A stretch of 64,000 nucleotides of DNA, taken from contig OY781965.2 in NCBI GenBank assembly GCA_963677395.2, forward strand, positions 2,666,001-2,730,000, in the 5' to 3' direction. The notes below the pieces were generated by a model. That model did not search any database. It was not told where the DNA came from and saw only the letters and a list, made by a program, of their open reading frames with translations. The DNA comes from G963667975 sp963677395. GTDB lineage: Bacteria > Bacteroidota > Bacteroidia > Bacteroidales > G963667975. Below, piece by piece: positions 1-8,007 of the stretch; positions within the stretch are counted from its first letter, which is position 1; each line of letters begins with the position of its first letter. The position numbers were made by a program, and so were the translations under genes.

Positions 1-1
1 A

Positions 2-2026
2 TACAGTTATAATTTTGATGAAGGGACATCCAATATACTTCATGATTTGAGCGGAATTGCTATGCGTAATGCTAAATTAAAAGGAATTCAAAACTGGCAA
101 TCATTTAAGGGTGCGCGTTTTAAAAACTTCACTAACGCCAATTACCGGCCTGTAATGGTTTTTGAAAGAGGTAATTATCTATCACACCTTGATTCAACAT
201 TAACTATTGACTCTGTTCCAAATTTACCGGTCATGACTGTTGTTTATGGGAATCCTGCAATGCCTACCCAGGCAACAGACACTATATTTGTCTGGACTCC
301 ATATTATCGCTATATATTTGATAATTACGGAAATAAAACAGACTCTGTTTTTGTAACAGGGAATGACACGCTATTTCAGCAAAATTATATTTACTACAGT
401 ACTCCGTTTGAAATCATCAATAAGTGGGAATTAGGCAGATTTATCACTCCCTACGGAAATGGATTATCACTTGGCAACGGCTGGACCTGGATTTATGATG
501 TAAGTGACTTTGTTCATTTACTGAAAGATACATTAATAATTCATGCAGGAAATTTCCAGGAGTTGCTCGATTTAAAATTTGCTTTTATTGAAGGAATTCC
601 ATCCAGAGATGTATTAAGTATTCAAAATGTATGGCAAGGCAACTTTAGTCTTAGCACGTTTGATAATAATGTCGTGGCCAAAACTTATGCAATTGATACA
701 GCTTCAAAAATGGTTAAATTGCGTACTACATTAACCGGGCATGGAATGGGTAGTACTCATAATTGCGCTGAATTCTGCCCCAACATGCATAAACTCAAGG
801 TTAATGGAAGCCTTGCACGTGAATGGCAAATTCTGCAATCTTGCGCATCAAACCCTCTGTATCCTCAGGGAGGAACCTGGTTATATGACCGGGCTGCATG
901 GTGTCCCGGAATGAAAGCTACAATGCAGGAATTTGAACTCGACACAGCTATTCATAATCAACAACTTACCATTGATTATGATATTGATTATGATCCCGAT
1001 GGAAATTATATTACGGAATCGCAACTGGTAACCTATACTGCTCCAAATTTTCAAACTGATGCTGCACTGGCAGAAATTATTGCACCCAATAAGTATGAGA
1101 TGCATACCCGATTTAATCCAATCTGTGGAAAACCAATTATCAAAATTAAAAACAATGGATCAAATCCATTAAGCTCTCTTCAGATTGAGTATGGCTTTGC
1201 AAATGGAATAATTTATAACTGGCAATGGAATGGGTTGCTAAAATATCTGGAAACAAGCGAAATAGAGTTACCAACTCCTGATTGGAGTGCTGTAACCGGC
1301 AACAGCTCTTCATTTTGGGCCAGAATAAAAAATCCCAATAATTCCACAGATCAGTATCCCTACAATGATCGACTCGAAGTGCAGTTCAATACGGTTAACG
1401 TGTACACATATAATAACTTACAATTCTATTTTGCAACAAACCATGCCCCTGATGAAACCACATGGAAACTAATGGATCAAAACGGAGCTATTATTGCAGA
1501 AAACGATACATCCATGACTGCAAATACCATATATACCAGACAAATACAACTTGCTGACGGTTGCTACAAACTCACAATCAGCGATTCGGGAGACAATGGG
1601 TTGAAATTTTGGAACAACATGCCTCCTTATGGAAACGGAACAGCCGGAATGGCTGTATTAAAACGCAGTTTTGGAACATCTTATGTCCCTCTTTATACAT
1701 TTCAGGCTGATTTTGGCCGTGAGATTAGTCACTCATTCATTATCAATACATCGGCAGGTATCGAATATAAAATCAGGCAAAATTTTTCACTTTATCCAAA
1801 TCCGGCAACAGATATTGTTACCATCAGCTCCGACAATGTTTTTCAGGATAAACTCAATATTCAGGTTATTGACTTAATCGGGAAAGTAGTATTTTCTAAT
1901 GAAGTCAATATGAACGAAAACGGTCAATATGTGTTGAATGTTAAAAACTTAAAATCAGGTAGTTATTGGATTATAACCCGCGACAACAATACGATTTTAT
2001 CGCGTAATAAACTGGTAAAGATGTAA
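2..2026 (+). CDS. PNGase F-like secreted amidase with T9SS sorting domain (5' partial)
   Basis: The reading frame is open to the left edge, so the N-terminus and signal peptide lie outside the window. The first half carries the two-domain jelly-roll of peptide-N4-(N-acetyl-beta-glucosaminyl)asparagine amidase F: a stretch with WELGRFITPYG and, further on, TGHGMGSTHNCAEFCP, then the Cys-rich YPQGGTWLYDRAAWCPG segment, which is characteristic of the second PNGase F domain. Such enzymes release N-glycans from glycoproteins. The C-terminal roughly 80 residues (SLYPNPATDIVTI...) are a type A T9SS sorting domain, so the protein is exported across the outer membrane and probably surface-attached. 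A region of about 200 residues between the amidase and the sorting domain resembles a beta-sandwich but I do not recognise it. Family call is firm; catalytic competence is inferred. Confidence 0.85.
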   Translation, partial: YSYNFDEGTSNILHDLSGIAMRNAKLKGIQNWQSFKGARFKNFTNANYRPVMVFERGNYLSHLDSTLTIDSVPNLPVMTVVYGNPAMPTQATDTIFVWTPYYRYIFDNYGNKTDSVFVTGNDTLFQQNYIYYSTPFEIINKWELGRFITPYGNGLSLGNGWTWIYDVSDFVHLLKDTLIIHAGNFQELLDLKFAFIEGIPSRDVLSIQNVWQGNFSLSTFDNNVVAKTYAIDTASKMVKLRTTLTGHGMGSTHNCAEFCPNMHKLKVNGSLAREWQILQSCASNPLYPQGGTWLYDRAAWCPGMKATMQEFELDTAIHNQQLTIDYDIDYDPDGNYITESQLVTYTAPNFQTDAALAEIIAPNKYEMHTRFNPICGKPIIKIKNNGSNPLSSLQIEYGFANGIIYNWQWNGLLKYLETSEIELPTPDWSAVTGNSSSFWARIKNPNNSTDQYPYNDRLEVQFNTVNVYTYNNLQFYFATNHAPDETTWKLMDQNGAIIAENDTSMTANTIYTRQIQLADGCYKLTISDSGDNGLKFWNNMPPYGNGTAGMAVLKRSFGTSYVPLYTFQADFGREISHSFIINTSAGIEYKIRQNFSLYPNPATDIVTISSDNVFQDKLNIQVIDLIGKVVFSNEVNMNENGQYVLNVKNLKSGSYWIITRDNNTILSRNKLVKM

Positions 2027-2046
2027 TTGCAACTAAGAATTTACGA

Positions 2047-2253
2047 ATGATTGTATATCAAACTTTTTCTCAACACGAATGGAGGCTCATATTCTTCAAG
2101 GTTTCTATTCATGAGCTGGGGCATACCCACGGGCTTAATCATTGTGAAGCCCTTTGATGCTATATGTGTGATACCGAAGGAGAAAATCCAATCAATGAAA
2201 AACATAATTTTTGTAATAACTGTAAAAATATTAGGAAAAAAATAGGTTATTAA
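2047..2253 (+). pseudogene. archaemetzincin-like metalloprotease remnant
   Basis: Read in the frame starting at ATG 2047, this stretch encodes the signature of archaemetzincins: HELGHTHGLNHC (2110-2145), then a second Cys, Met-turn CYM (2158-2166), and a CNNC pair (2212-2223), giving HExxHxxGxxHC-x4-C-x-M-x15-C-x2-C. The family is usually about 180 residues, and here roughly the N-terminal 100 are missing. A TGA stop (2155-2157) sits between the third His-Cys and the next Cys. The fragment starts 20 bases after the PNGase-like gene and its last four bases overlap the convergent small gene. It is best read as a truncated, interrupted pseudogene. A different-frame ORF over the same bases (2051-2245) has no recognisable content. 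Confidence 0.75.
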
Positions 2254-2486
2254 TTAGGGTTTTGCGATTTTACTAAATCCCGTTTAATATCTCTTTTTTT
2301 GAAGTCGCGTTTACACCGAAAACAATGATACTCTCTGTCAATAAATGGAATAGGAAATCCAAGCAACAGAATAGCAATTGCAAAAGATCGGGCTGATAAC
2401 TTAGGCTTTGAGATTTGTTTCGAGCCACAATACGGACATTTTTTCACAACAGGCAATTTTACGGAACTCATAACTACTAATAGCAA
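2250..2486 (-). CDS. small zinc-ribbon membrane protein
   Basis: A 78-residue hypothetical protein. It has two Cys pairs (CPYC near residue 18 and CFRC near residue 55) flanking one hydrophobic segment (AIAILLLGFPIPF), as in small zinc-ribbon proteins with a membrane or buried helix. The C-terminal tail is Lys/Arg rich. The start overlaps the stop of the upstream minus-strand gene by 10 bases; an internal ATG at 2471 would remove the overlap and give a 73-residue protein. The two genes are probably cotranscribed. Function unknown. Confidence 0.6.
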   Translation of the reverse strand: MLLVVMSSVKLPVVKKCPYCGSKQISKPKLSARSFAIAILLLGFPIPFIDREYHCFRCKRDFKKRDIKRDLVKSQNPN

Positions 2487-3190
2487 TATATTTTTGTTTT
2501 AGATGAAGTTAGTGTCAATCTTGAATCAGAAATTTTGAGTTTATAAGAACCATTATAAACAAAATCGAAGGTATCTGTTTCTGAAATTATAAGAGTATTG
2601 TTCTTTAATTTCCATTTACCATAAATTGTTCTGGAATTAAAGCCCGGAAGGCGTAAATCTCCATTCTTCATAAAATCAACAAACTCATCACACAAACCAT
2701 ATCCAGAAAATTTAAACATTTCAAACGTTACCGGGATATAGTTCTTCCCTTCAAATTCAACATAACTCATACACCAGTTTTTTCTTGTAAGCTCATCAAT
2801 ATCTGATGGTTTTGTAAGAACATAAATTAGCAATGTAATTATTGAAACGATGATTACTGAAAGAATAATAAATCGCATCTCTGCTCTGTAATTTTTGAGA
2901 AAAGGGACTTTAGATGTAATTTTATCAAAAAAGTTAAAAAAATCAAACTCATTTGATAACTGCTGAGCAGTGAGGTAGCCATTTATTTCCAAAACAGAAA
3001 CAGCTTCCTTATATTGCGAACTTTTCACCTGCAGTTTTATTCCACCAACTGCATTCGAATAAAATGGATTTACCTGCACTGTAAATCCATCCTTTACAAA
3101 GCATTCAATCCCTTCCGATTCAAGTAAACTTTGAACAACCCCAACTTCATGAAAATAATTAAATGAAATAACTGTTACAAATGCATCCAT
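2477..3190 (-). CDS. DUF2007-domain membrane protein
   Basis: 237 residues. The N-terminal part (about 1-75: a VTVISFNYFHEVGVVQSLLESEGI-type opening, then NAVGGIKLQV and a following helix) looks like the DUF2007 domain, a ferredoxin-like fold called a putative signal-transducing domain. A single strong transmembrane helix follows at about residues 107-127. The C-terminal 110 residues have predicted beta character (TIYGKWKLKNNTLIIS) like a small lipocalin-type or copper-resistance-like sensor fold, but I cannot assign it. It heads a two-gene minus-strand unit with the zinc-ribbon protein. The role is unknown. Confidence 0.65.
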   Translation of the reverse strand: MDAFVTVISFNYFHEVGVVQSLLESEGIECFVKDGFTVQVNPFYSNAVGGIKLQVKSSQYKEAVSVLEINGYLTAQQLSNEFDFFNFFDKITSKVPFLKNYRAEMRFIILSVIIVSIITLLIYVLTKPSDIDELTRKNWCMSYVEFEGKNYIPVTFEMFKFSGYGLCDEFVDFMKNGDLRLPGFNSRTIYGKWKLKNNTLIISETDTFDFVYNGSYKLKISDSRLTLTSSKTKIYCY

Positions 3191-3459
3191 TCAATTAATA
3201 ATTTACTGATTTTCAATATCACACAGAGCGACCAATACATATACTACTTTTAATTGCGAAAACGAGACCAACAAACAGAGCAAAAGCAGAGTGAACAACT
3301 TAACTTTTATAAACATTTCTATTTCAATACATTTTAGATTCTCCTTACAAATATACCCTTATTTTCCGAATTAAACAGACCTAAACTACCAGCAAAGCAA
3401 TTATTATGATACCAAACCCAGGAGAGATCACAGGCTCTTCAGGCGATTTGAAGGAGTTA

Positions 3460-3497
3460 CCAACCCCAAAAAGGTCATACGGCTGCTTTGGGGTTGG
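3460..3497. repeat. 11-bp perfect inverted repeat
   Basis: CCAACCCCAAA (3460-3470) is the exact reverse complement of TTTGGGGTTGG (3487-3497), with a 16-base loop. A short T-rich stretch (ATTTTTAATTTG) starts about 8 bases downstream, so it could be a weak plus-strand terminator or a regulatory hairpin. No plus-strand gene ends just upstream of it. Confidence 0.55.
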
Positions 3498-3549
3498 CAA
3501 AGAACATTTTTAATTTGTAATTCACATCCTACGTCCTGATTCTGATCAT

Positions 3550-3650
3550 TGTCATTATACATGACACACAAATCACTCATAATTGCACATATTCATGACA
3601 CACTCATTTTTTTACACAAACCACAAACAAACACATAAACATGTCATTAT
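3550..3650 (+). promoter_or_regulatory. candidate operator cluster upstream of alcohol dehydrogenase
   Basis: A dyad TGTCAT-TATAC-ATGACA occupies 3550-3566. Part of it recurs: CATGACACAC at 3560-3569 and again at 3594-3603, and TGTCATTAT at 3551-3558 (without its first T, which is 3550) and at 3642-3650. Repeated half-sites in front of a fermentative dehydrogenase suggest binding of a dimeric regulator. The motif does not match the classical Rex box (TTGTGAAnnnnTTCACAA) well. No binding protein can be named. Confidence 0.35.
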
Positions 3651-3731
3651 CTGATTAATACAAACAATGGCATGCTATTTGGCTTAAGAAAAGCGACGAA
3701 ACATTTGTTCAACCAATTAAATACAAAAAAA

Positions 3732-4898
3732 ATGGCACGCTTTACATTACCAAGAGACCTTTATTTCGGTCACGGTTCATTAGCAGAATTAAAAAACATC
3801 AAAGGAAAAAAGGCAATTATTGTAATTGGAGGTAGCTCCATGAAAAAATTTGGTTTTCTCGAAAAAACAGAAAACTATTTGAAGGAAGCCGGAATGGAAG
3901 TAAAAATATTTGAAGGGGTAGAACCCGACCCATCTGTAGAAACTGTTATGCGTGGTGCTGAAATGATGCGTCAATTTCAACCCGACTGGATTGTATCTAT
4001 CGGAGGTGGTTCACCTATTGATGCTGCAAAAGCCATGTGGATTTTCTACGAACATCCCGATGCTCAGTTTGAAGAAGTTGCAAAACCTTTCAATATTCCG
4101 GTTTTACGTAACAAAGCCCGTTTTATTGCAATTCCTTCAACCAGCGGTACAGCAACGGAAGTAACAGCTTTCTCGGTGATCACCGACTATAAAACACAGA
4201 TTAAATATCCTTTAGCTGATTTCGAAATCACTCCTGATATTGCCATCGTTGACCCTGAACTGGCATACACTATGCCTCCAACCCTAACCGCTCATACTGG
4301 AATGGATGCACTTACTCATGCAGTGGAAGCCTATACAGCCTGTAACCGCAGCGATTTTTCAGATCCTCTGGCACTAAAAGCCATTCAGATGGTAAAAGAC
4401 AATCTGTTAAAATCATTCCAGGGCGATACCATTGCCCGCGACAATATGCACATTGCACAATGCTTGGCAGGAATGGCTTTCTCAAACGCGTTACTGGGTA
4501 TAGTTCATAGTATGGCTCATAAATCAGGTGCCGTATTTCATATTCCTCACGGATGCCTCAACGCAATTTATCTGCCTTTCGTAATCGACTATAACAAAAC
4601 TGTTTGTGCCGACAGATATGCAGAAATTGCCCGCTTCATTGGCTTGAAAGGAAAAACAGACCTCGAACTTACTGATTCGTTCCGCGAATTTGTAAACGGG
4701 ATGAATAAGCAGCTTCAAATTCCGTCAACTCTGAAAGAATATGGAATTGCAGAGGCAGACTTTTTGCGCAATGTAGTACGTATTTCCGAAAACGCTGTTC
4801 TGGACGCATGCACCGGATGTAATCCCCGCAAAACCGAAGCAAAAGATTTCAAAAAACTCTACGAAGCTTCATTTTATGGTTATAATGTCAATTTCTAA
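3732..4898 (+). CDS. iron-containing alcohol dehydrogenase
   Basis: Group III (iron-dependent) alcohol dehydrogenase, reducing aldehydes to alcohols with NAD(P)H in mixed fermentations. I start it at ATG 3732 (MARFTLPRDLYFG), the usual N-terminus of the butanol-dehydrogenase-like subfamily; the 20 extra upstream residues from 3672 do not fit the family. From 3732 the protein has 388 residues, the normal length. Visible features: the nucleotide-binding GGGSPIDAAKAMW loop, PSTSGTATEVTAFSV, and the metal-site segments TGMDALTHAVEAY and HSMAHKSGAVFHIPHG carrying the His ligands. It stands alone on the plus strand, 161 bases before nfnA, with a structured RNA between. Substrate is not predictable from sequence. 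Confidence 0.92.
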   Translation: MARFTLPRDLYFGHGSLAELKNIKGKKAIIVIGGSSMKKFGFLEKTENYLKEAGMEVKIFEGVEPDPSVETVMRGAEMMRQFQPDWIVSIGGGSPIDAAKAMWIFYEHPDAQFEEVAKPFNIPVLRNKARFIAIPSTSGTATEVTAFSVITDYKTQIKYPLADFEITPDIAIVDPELAYTMPPTLTAHTGMDALTHAVEAYTACNRSDFSDPLALKAIQMVKDNLLKSFQGDTIARDNMHIAQCLAGMAFSNALLGIVHSMAHKSGAVFHIPHGCLNAIYLPFVIDYNKTVCADRYAEIARFIGLKGKTDLELTDSFREFVNGMNKQLQIPSTLKEYGIAEADFLRNVVRISENAVLDACTGCNPRKTEAKDFKKLYEASFYGYNVNF

Positions 4899-4909
4899 CA
4901 ATTGACAAG

Positions 4910-5026
4910 AGGGGTTGCTTTCTGCAGAAGGAGGTGAAACCGGAAATCTTTAAACGGATAAAAGAGCCTCAGGAAAAAGTGCTCAAACCCGAGAGAGCCT
5001 AACCTGAACAGAGACAGCCCCTTTTT
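4910..5026 (+). promoter_or_regulatory. structured RNA element in the leader of nfnA
   Basis: AGGGGTTG (4910-4917) pairs with CAGCCCCT (5015-5022), and TTCTG (4920-4924) with CAGAG (5009-5013), forming a 13-bp closing stem. Smaller stems lie inside: GGT-GAA-ACC (4933-4941), TCAGG/CCTGA (4969-4973 / 5003-5007) and GCTC/GAGC (4981-4984 / 4995-4998). The closing stem runs straight into TTTTT, so the 3' arm can also act as an intrinsic terminator. It starts 11 bases after the dehydrogenase stop and ends 33 bases before nfnA. It may be only an elaborate terminator, or a cis-acting leader. I could not match it to a known riboswitch consensus. Confidence 0.45.
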
Positions 5027-5059
5027 ACATAATTACCAACAACATACGGAGGAAAAAAA

Positions 5060-5935
5060 ATGTTTACCATTCTCGATAAAAAAAAATTAGCATCTGAAAT
5101 ATATAGCATGAAAGTATTGGCTCCCCGCGTTGCACAATACGCTGAACCCGGACAGTTTGTAATTATAATTCCGGATGAAAAAGGAGAAAGAATCCCATTA
5201 ACCATTTGTGATTTCAGTCGCAATGCAGGCTGGGTAACCATCGTGTTTCAGGTAGTAGGGTTAACAACCCGTAAGATGGAACAATTCGAAATCGGAGACT
5301 CATTTGCCGATTTTGTTGGTCCACTGGGGAAAGCCTCCGAAATGATTCATGAAGAACCGGATGAGCTCTACACCAAAAATATTCTGTTTGTGGCCGGTGG
5401 TGTGGGTGCTGCTCCGGTTTATCCACAGGTGAAATGGTTAAGCCAGCACTCTAAAAAACCTGACTTAATTCTAGGTTCAAGAAGTTGTAATCATTTGGTA
5501 TTGCTTTCAGAGCTTAAACAGCATTCGCACGAGCTATTTATAGCAACCAACGATGGAAGCGCCGGAATCAAAGGCTTTGTAACCACTATTTTAAGACAAC
5601 TACTCATTACCCGTCCCAATCATTATGATCTGTGCGTAACCATTGGCCCGATGATTATGATGAAATCCGTAGCCGACTTAACCCGAAAATTCAATCTCAA
5701 AACAATTGTAAGCCTTAATACACTGATGATTGATGGAACAGGAATGTGCGGTGCATGCAGGGTAAGTGTAGGAACAGAAACAAAATTCACTTGTGTGGAT
5801 GGCCCTGAATTCGACGGTCATCTGGTAAACTTTGAAGAAGCTATGCGACGTCAGGGAATGTACAAACACGAAGAGTACGCAAACAATCACCACAGTTGTA
5901 CCATTGATAAAGCCATTGAACTTTCTCATCGTTAA
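5060..5935 (+). CDS. nfnA: NfnA: ferredoxin-NADP+ reductase subunit alpha
   Basis: Small subunit of NADH-dependent reduced ferredoxin:NADP+ oxidoreductase (also called SudB or dihydroorotate-dehydrogenase electron-transfer-like), a cytoplasmic flavin-based bifurcating enzyme. 291 residues in ferredoxin-reductase fold: FAD-binding part about 1-100, NAD(H)-binding part beginning at the AGGVGAAPVYP loop (112-122), and a [2Fe-2S] site at DGTGMCGAC (C230, C233) plus C245; the Asp at 225 is where structurally known NfnA uses an unusual Asp ligand. A strong purine-rich Shine-Dalgarno (GGAGG at 5047-5052) precedes ATG 5060, uncommon in Bacteroidota. nfnB follows after 12 bases; together they begin the long redox operon. 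Confidence 0.88.
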   Translation: MFTILDKKKLASEIYSMKVLAPRVAQYAEPGQFVIIIPDEKGERIPLTICDFSRNAGWVTIVFQVVGLTTRKMEQFEIGDSFADFVGPLGKASEMIHEEPDELYTKNILFVAGGVGAAPVYPQVKWLSQHSKKPDLILGSRSCNHLVLLSELKQHSHELFIATNDGSAGIKGFVTTILRQLLITRPNHYDLCVTIGPMIMMKSVADLTRKFNLKTIVSLNTLMIDGTGMCGACRVSVGTETKFTCVDGPEFDGHLVNFEEAMRRQGMYKHEEYANNHHSCTIDKAIELSHR

Positions 5936-5947
5936 ACACACAATACC

Positions 5948-7336
5948 ATGAAAGCAAAAAACCGTGTTCCAGTACGCGAACAAAATCCGGAAATCAGACG
6001 CAATAATTTTGAAGAGGTATGCTTGGGATATACACGCGAAGATGCTGTTACCGAAGCCTTCCGCTGTTTAAACTGTAAAAAGCCACTGTGCGTAACACAA
6101 TGCCCCGTAAATATTAATATTCCCGGATTCATACAACATATTACAAAAGAAGAATTTAAAGAAGCAGCCGAAATTATTGCTCAGGCATCTTCACTTCCAG
6201 CAGTATGTGGAAGAGTGTGTCCTCAGGAAATACAGTGTGAAGACAAATGTATTCTGGGAATCAAAGGCGAAGCCGTAGCCATTGGCAAATTAGAGCGTTT
6301 TATCGGCGACTGGAGTCATGAACATAACCTTACGTTAAACCCATATATAAATCTCAATGGACATAAAGTTGCCGTTATCGGCAGCGGTCCTGCAGGCCTT
6401 ACCTGTGCAGGGGAACTCGCCCGCATGGGATACAAAGTCACTATTTTTGAAGCATTGCATAAAGCTGGCGGAGTACTGGTGTACGGAATCCCCGAATTCA
6501 GATTACCGAAAGATACCGTTGTGGCTCACGAAATAGAGAATATCCGTAAGCTGGGTGTCGAAATCGTCACAGACGCTGTAATCGGCAAAGCCGGAAGCAT
6601 CGACGAACTGCTCGATGAAGAAGGTTTTGATGCTGTATTTATTGGGTCAGGAGCCGGTCTTCCTAAGTTCATGAATATTCCCGGAGAAAATCTCAATGGA
6701 GTTTTATCAGCTAACGAGTTTCTTACCCGTGTAAACCTGATGAAAGCTTATACAACCGATCACGATACACCTGTAATCACCGGCAAAAAAGTATGCGTTG
6801 TAGGTGGTGGAAATGTTGCAATGGATGCAGCCAGAGCAGCACTTAGATTAGGTGCTGAAGTAAGCATAATTTACCGAAGATCAGAAGATGAACTTCCAGC
6901 ACGTAAAGAAGAAGTTCATCATGCAAAAGAAGAAGGAATACGTTTTGAACTTCTTACAAATCCTGTTGAAATACTGGGTAATGAAAACGGATGGGTAAAA
7001 GCTTTGAAATGTGTTCGTATGGAATTAGGAGAAACCGATGAATCCGGCAGAAAAAAACCTGTTATAAAGCCCGATTCAGAACTAATACTCAATACCGATA
7101 CAGTAATCATGTCGTTGGGAACATCGCCAAATCCACTTATTCCGGCTACGACACACGGTCTTGAAATTAACAAACACGGATGCATCAGTATAGATGATAC
7201 AGCCGGAGCCACCACCCGCAAAGGCGTATATGCTGCAGGTGACGCTGTAACCGGAGCTGCTACTGTAATTTTGGCTATGGGAGCTGCCCGAAAAAGCGCC
7301 CGTGCGATAAATCAATACATTCAATCCACAAAATAA
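5948..7336 (+). CDS. nfnB: NfnB: NADPH-binding subunit of bifurcating transhydrogenase
   Basis: Large subunit of the NfnAB complex, homologous to the small subunit of glutamate synthase (GltD). It couples NADPH, NADH and ferredoxin pools. 462 residues: an N-terminal alpha-helical domain binding two [4Fe-4S] clusters (C40, C43, C48, C52 and C87, C91, C97, C101), FAD-binding GSGPAG at 145-150, and the NADP(H) Rossmann motif GGGNVAMDAARAAL followed by the RRS..ELPAR segment. The absence of a glutaminase partner and direct linkage to nfnA argue against glutamate synthase. rex starts 11 bases downstream, which suggests shared redox control. Confidence 0.88.
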   Translation: MKAKNRVPVREQNPEIRRNNFEEVCLGYTREDAVTEAFRCLNCKKPLCVTQCPVNINIPGFIQHITKEEFKEAAEIIAQASSLPAVCGRVCPQEIQCEDKCILGIKGEAVAIGKLERFIGDWSHEHNLTLNPYINLNGHKVAVIGSGPAGLTCAGELARMGYKVTIFEALHKAGGVLVYGIPEFRLPKDTVVAHEIENIRKLGVEIVTDAVIGKAGSIDELLDEEGFDAVFIGSGAGLPKFMNIPGENLNGVLSANEFLTRVNLMKAYTTDHDTPVITGKKVCVVGGGNVAMDAARAALRLGAEVSIIYRRSEDELPARKEEVHHAKEEGIRFELLTNPVEILGNENGWVKALKCVRMELGETDESGRKKPVIKPDSELILNTDTVIMSLGTSPNPLIPATTHGLEINKHGCISIDDTAGATTRKGVYAAGDAVTGAATVILAMGAARKSARAINQYIQSTK

Positions 7337-7347
7337 TTAACAAGCAT

Positions 7348-8007
7348 ATGAAAAGCAATCAAAATGAGATAATTTCTATCCCTGTAGAAACGCTCCGACG
7401 CATACCCTCCTATCTGAAAACACTCAACTATATTCAGTCGCAACAAAGAGATTATATTTCCATTCAGCGTATAGCCCACATTCTGGGCTTATTAAGCACA
7501 ACCATCCACAATGATTTTCTGGCTTTGGAAATTCCTGATGGCTACAATGGTATCCACGATGTGAAATTTCTCATCGATGAGATGGAGCAACACGTAGGTG
7601 CGAATAATCCAAATGAAGCATTCTTAGCCGGGATTTCCGAATGTACCCCAGAGCTTCTTAACGACAAGCATTTCAATACACTAGGATTAAAGATTGTAGC
7701 AATTTTCGACAAAGACCCGGCATTTATCGGACAAACCATACAAGGTGTTCTGGTTTTACATCCTTCAAAAATCACATCACTGGCTCAGCGTATGCATGTA
7801 AGCCACGGTATCATTTCCTCATTTCCCGAAGACACAGAATATCTTGCCGAAAAGCTTATTGAGGCCGGAATAAACATCATCTGGAACTATTCCGACAAAT
7901 ACCTTCCTCCGGTAGCAGATTGCATCATCGACAATTCCAGTCGTTTTCACCAAAACAACAATTCAAGTTATTCACATCTAACACACTATTATCATGAACC
8001 TGAATGA
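7348..8007 (+). CDS. divergent Rex-family redox repressor
   Basis: 219 residues with the architecture of Rex: N-terminal winged helix (about 10-70) and C-terminal Rossmann-like domain (about 90-195), including the family-typical GLKIVAIFDKDP strand and the late WNYSD segment. Rex normally senses the NADH/NAD+ ratio and represses fermentation and hydrogenase genes. Here the glycine-rich NAD loop, normally GAGNLG, reads GISECT (95-100): two of three glycines are lost and a Cys is gained. The recognition helix, normally QxRxDL, reads TIHNDF (52-57). So binding of NAD(H) and of the standard Rex box is doubtful. It ends overlapping the next gene by 14 bases. Family assignment is good; ligand and operator are open. 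Confidence 0.75.
   Translation: MKSNQNEIISIPVETLRRIPSYLKTLNYIQSQQRDYISIQRIAHILGLLSTTIHNDFLALEIPDGYNGIHDVKFLIDEMEQHVGANNPNEAFLAGISECTPELLNDKHFNTLGLKIVAIFDKDPAFIGQTIQGVLVLHPSKITSLAQRMHVSHGIISSFPEDTEYLAEKLIEAGINIIWNYSDKYLPPVADCIIDNSSRFHQNNNSSYSHLTHYYHEPE

Larger units (their letters stand above)
3191..3731. other. long intergenic region upstream of the alcohol dehydrogenase
   Basis: No convincing coding sequence is seen between the divergent DUF2007 gene and the alcohol dehydrogenase. The region holds an 11-bp inverted repeat (3460-3497) and a group of short repeated motifs (3550-3650), annotated separately. A 60-base in-frame extension of the dehydrogenase (from ATG 3672) lies at the right end but does not resemble the family. 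Confidence 0.5.

Noticed and set aside
2155..2157. TGA in the archaemetzincin-like frame as a selenocysteine codon
   Set aside because: The TGA is at a non-ligand spacer position, most of the protein is missing upstream, and no SECIS-like hairpin with the right spacing was evident. A pseudogene is simpler.
3420..3500. A tRNA-like or small RNA gene at the 11-bp inverted repeat
   Set aside because: No cloverleaf or conserved T-loop is seen; only the single hairpin is supported.
5948..7336. Glutamate synthase small subunit
   Set aside because: Adjacent NfnA-type subunit with FAD and [2Fe-2S] motifs and no large glutamate synthase gene make NfnB far more likely.
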